Shown in pieces: positions 12,543-13,509 of a stretch of DNA of 13,509 nt. The translations under genes and the position numbers were made by a program. Where the stretch lies: assembly GCA_009886815.1 (NCBI GenBank), contig QXYP01000043.1, positions 414 to 13,922 of the forward strand. Reading direction: 5' to 3'. Within the stretch, counting starts at the first letter, position 1; every line of letters starts with the position of its first letter. The notes beneath the pieces were generated by a model. That model did not search any database and was not told the origin of the DNA. It saw nothing but the letters and a program-made list of their open reading frames with translations. Origin of the DNA: Halieaceae bacterium. GTDB taxonomy: Bacteria > Pseudomonadota > Gammaproteobacteria > Pseudomonadales > Halieaceae.

Positions 12543-13509
12543 ATGCAAGATGGTTCCACCCCTACCGGGGGCGCGGATGATCAACACCCGGTCAACAATC
12601 CCTACCAAACCCCCCGCGCGGCTTACTATGCCTTGGGAACTCTGACGCTGGTTTACAGCTTCAATTTTATCGATCGCCAGCTGTTAGCCATTTTGCAGGA
12701 ATCCATAAAGGCAGACCTGTTGCTCAGTGATGCGCAGTTAGGGTTGCTTACCGGTTTTGCTTTTGCCGTTTTTTATGTCACCGCAGGCCTGCCTATTGCC
12801 AGCTGGGCCGATCGCGGCAATCGACGCAATATTGTGTCCCTGTCGCTCTTTGTCTGGAGCTTCATGACGGCCATTAGTGGCTTTGCCCAAAACTACTGGC
12901 AGTTACTGCTGGCGCGTATTGGCGTTGGTGTGGGTGAGGCGGGGGGCAGTCCACCCTCCCACTCAATGATTTCCGATATTTTTGCGCCGGAGTCCCGTGC
13001 CAGTGCCCTGGGGTTTTATTCAACAGGGGTCAGTTTTGGTATTTTGTTCGGGTTTCTGTTTGGAGGGTGGCTCAACGAATACTTCGGTTGGCGAGTCGCC
13101 TTTCTTATTGTGGGGGTGCCTGGGGTTCTTTTAGCTTTTCTCGTTCGATTTACGATGGCTGAGCCAATTCGGGGTCTTAACGAGAAACGCAAGGTGCAGG
13201 CCGAAGGCACATCAATTCGGGCTGTCATGGCTTTACTCTGGCAGCGACGCTCCTTTCGCCATATGGCTATGGGCGCCGCGATGAATGCCTTTGCTGGCTA
13301 TAGCGTCGCCAATTGGGTGGCGTCTTACATGATTCGCAGCTATCAAATGCCCACGGGTGAGTTGGGCACTTGGCTGGCTTTGGTTATCGGTGTTGGTGGG
13401 GCCATTGGCGTTTTTGGATCGGGGGTGGTGGCCGATCGTTTGGGCAAACGCGACAAACGTTGGTACATGTGGATGCCGGCAGTAGCTTGCGTTATCGCGT
13501 TTCCGTTTC
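12543..13509 (+). CDS. MFS transporter (N-terminal part, truncated by the window edge)
   Basis: Open from ATG 12543 to the end of the window (322 codons, no stop), so the C-terminus is missing. TAGGA lies 6 nt before the ATG. After a 25-residue polar tail, membrane segments begin; NFIDRQ (41-46) in helix 1, PIASWADRGNRR (84-95) as the motif-A loop between helices 2 and 3, and ARIGVGVGEAGGSPP (124-138) in helix 4 are MFS hallmarks, and this combination is typical of Spinster-like bacterial MFS carriers. About eight helices are visible. Substrates of this group are diverse and poorly known in bacteria. The shared divergent promoter region with the DmdA-like gene suggests the two may be co-regulated, possibly for transport of the same or a related organic solute. 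The cargo cannot be read from sequence. Confidence 0.88.
   Translation, partial: MQDGSTPTGGADDQHPVNNPYQTPRAAYYALGTLTLVYSFNFIDRQLLAILQESIKADLLLSDAQLGLLTGFAFAVFYVTAGLPIASWADRGNRRNIVSLSLFVWSFMTAISGFAQNYWQLLLARIGVGVGEAGGSPPSHSMISDIFAPESRASALGFYSTGVSFGILFGFLFGGWLNEYFGWRVAFLIVGVPGVLLAFLVRFTMAEPIRGLNEKRKVQAEGTSIRAVMALLWQRRSFRHMAMGAAMNAFAGYSVANWVASYMIRSYQMPTGELGTWLALVIGVGGAIGVFGSGVVADRLGKRDKRWYMWMPAVACVIAFPF

Noticed and set aside
1..13509. Mobile element, prophage, CRISPR or toxin-antitoxin content
   Set aside because: No transposase, integrase, array of regular repeats, terminal inverted repeats or paired small genes of that kind were found. All large genes are metabolic or transport genes.

Overview
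This window looks like chromosomal DNA from a marine gammaproteobacterium. The inference rests on a Na+-coupled SSS symporter, a glucosylglycerate (compatible solute) operon of a kind known from halophilic and marine Gammaproteobacteria, and a DmdA-like (DMSP demethylase-type) protein. GC is moderate, genes are tightly packed with stop/start overlaps, and GTG starts recur. No rRNA, tRNA, insertion sequence, phage gene or CRISPR array was seen.

Layout. (1) 1-165, minus strand: N-terminus of a nitroreductase resembling iodotyrosine deiodinase, cut by the window edge. (2) 166-657: a long divergent intergenic region with three spaced copies of ACGACGG and a hairpin. (3) 658-5599, plus strand: a compact run of SSS sodium:solute symporter, Gfo/Idh/MocA dehydrogenase, AKR2-type aldose reductase and TauD/TfdA-type Fe(II)/2-oxoglutarate dioxygenase. 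It looks like an import-and-oxidise pathway for a carbohydrate-like solute of unknown identity. (4) 5600-5814: control region with a 22-bp perfect inverted repeat. (5) 5815-9750, plus strand: a 31-residue Cys-rich leader ORF with a strong ribosome binding site, coupled by ATGA to a glucosyl-3-phosphoglycerate phosphatase (gpgP). Then come glucosyl-3-phosphoglycerate synthase (gpgS), overlapping gpgP by 53 nt, and a GH13_18 phosphorylase, most likely glucosylglycerate phosphorylase. (6) 9851-11080, minus strand: a secreted DmpA/BapA-type self-processing aminopeptidase. (7) 11200-12348, minus strand: a DmdA-like GcvT-family protein. (8) 12543 to the end, plus strand: N-terminal part of an MFS transporter, divergent from the DmdA-like gene and running off the edge.

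How the parts fit. GpgS joins an NDP-glucose donor to 3-phosphoglycerate, GpgP removes the phosphate to give glucosylglycerate, and the phosphorylase can split that solute with phosphate into glucose 1-phosphate and glycerate. Synthesis and recovery of the solute are therefore co-transcribed. The symporter operon upstream and the DmdA-like/MFS pair downstream are plausibly also osmolyte or methylated-solute genes, making the region a candidate osmolyte neighbourhood. The least explained parts are the four-gene symporter/dehydrogenase/reductase/dioxygenase operon and the translated leader in front of gpgP.
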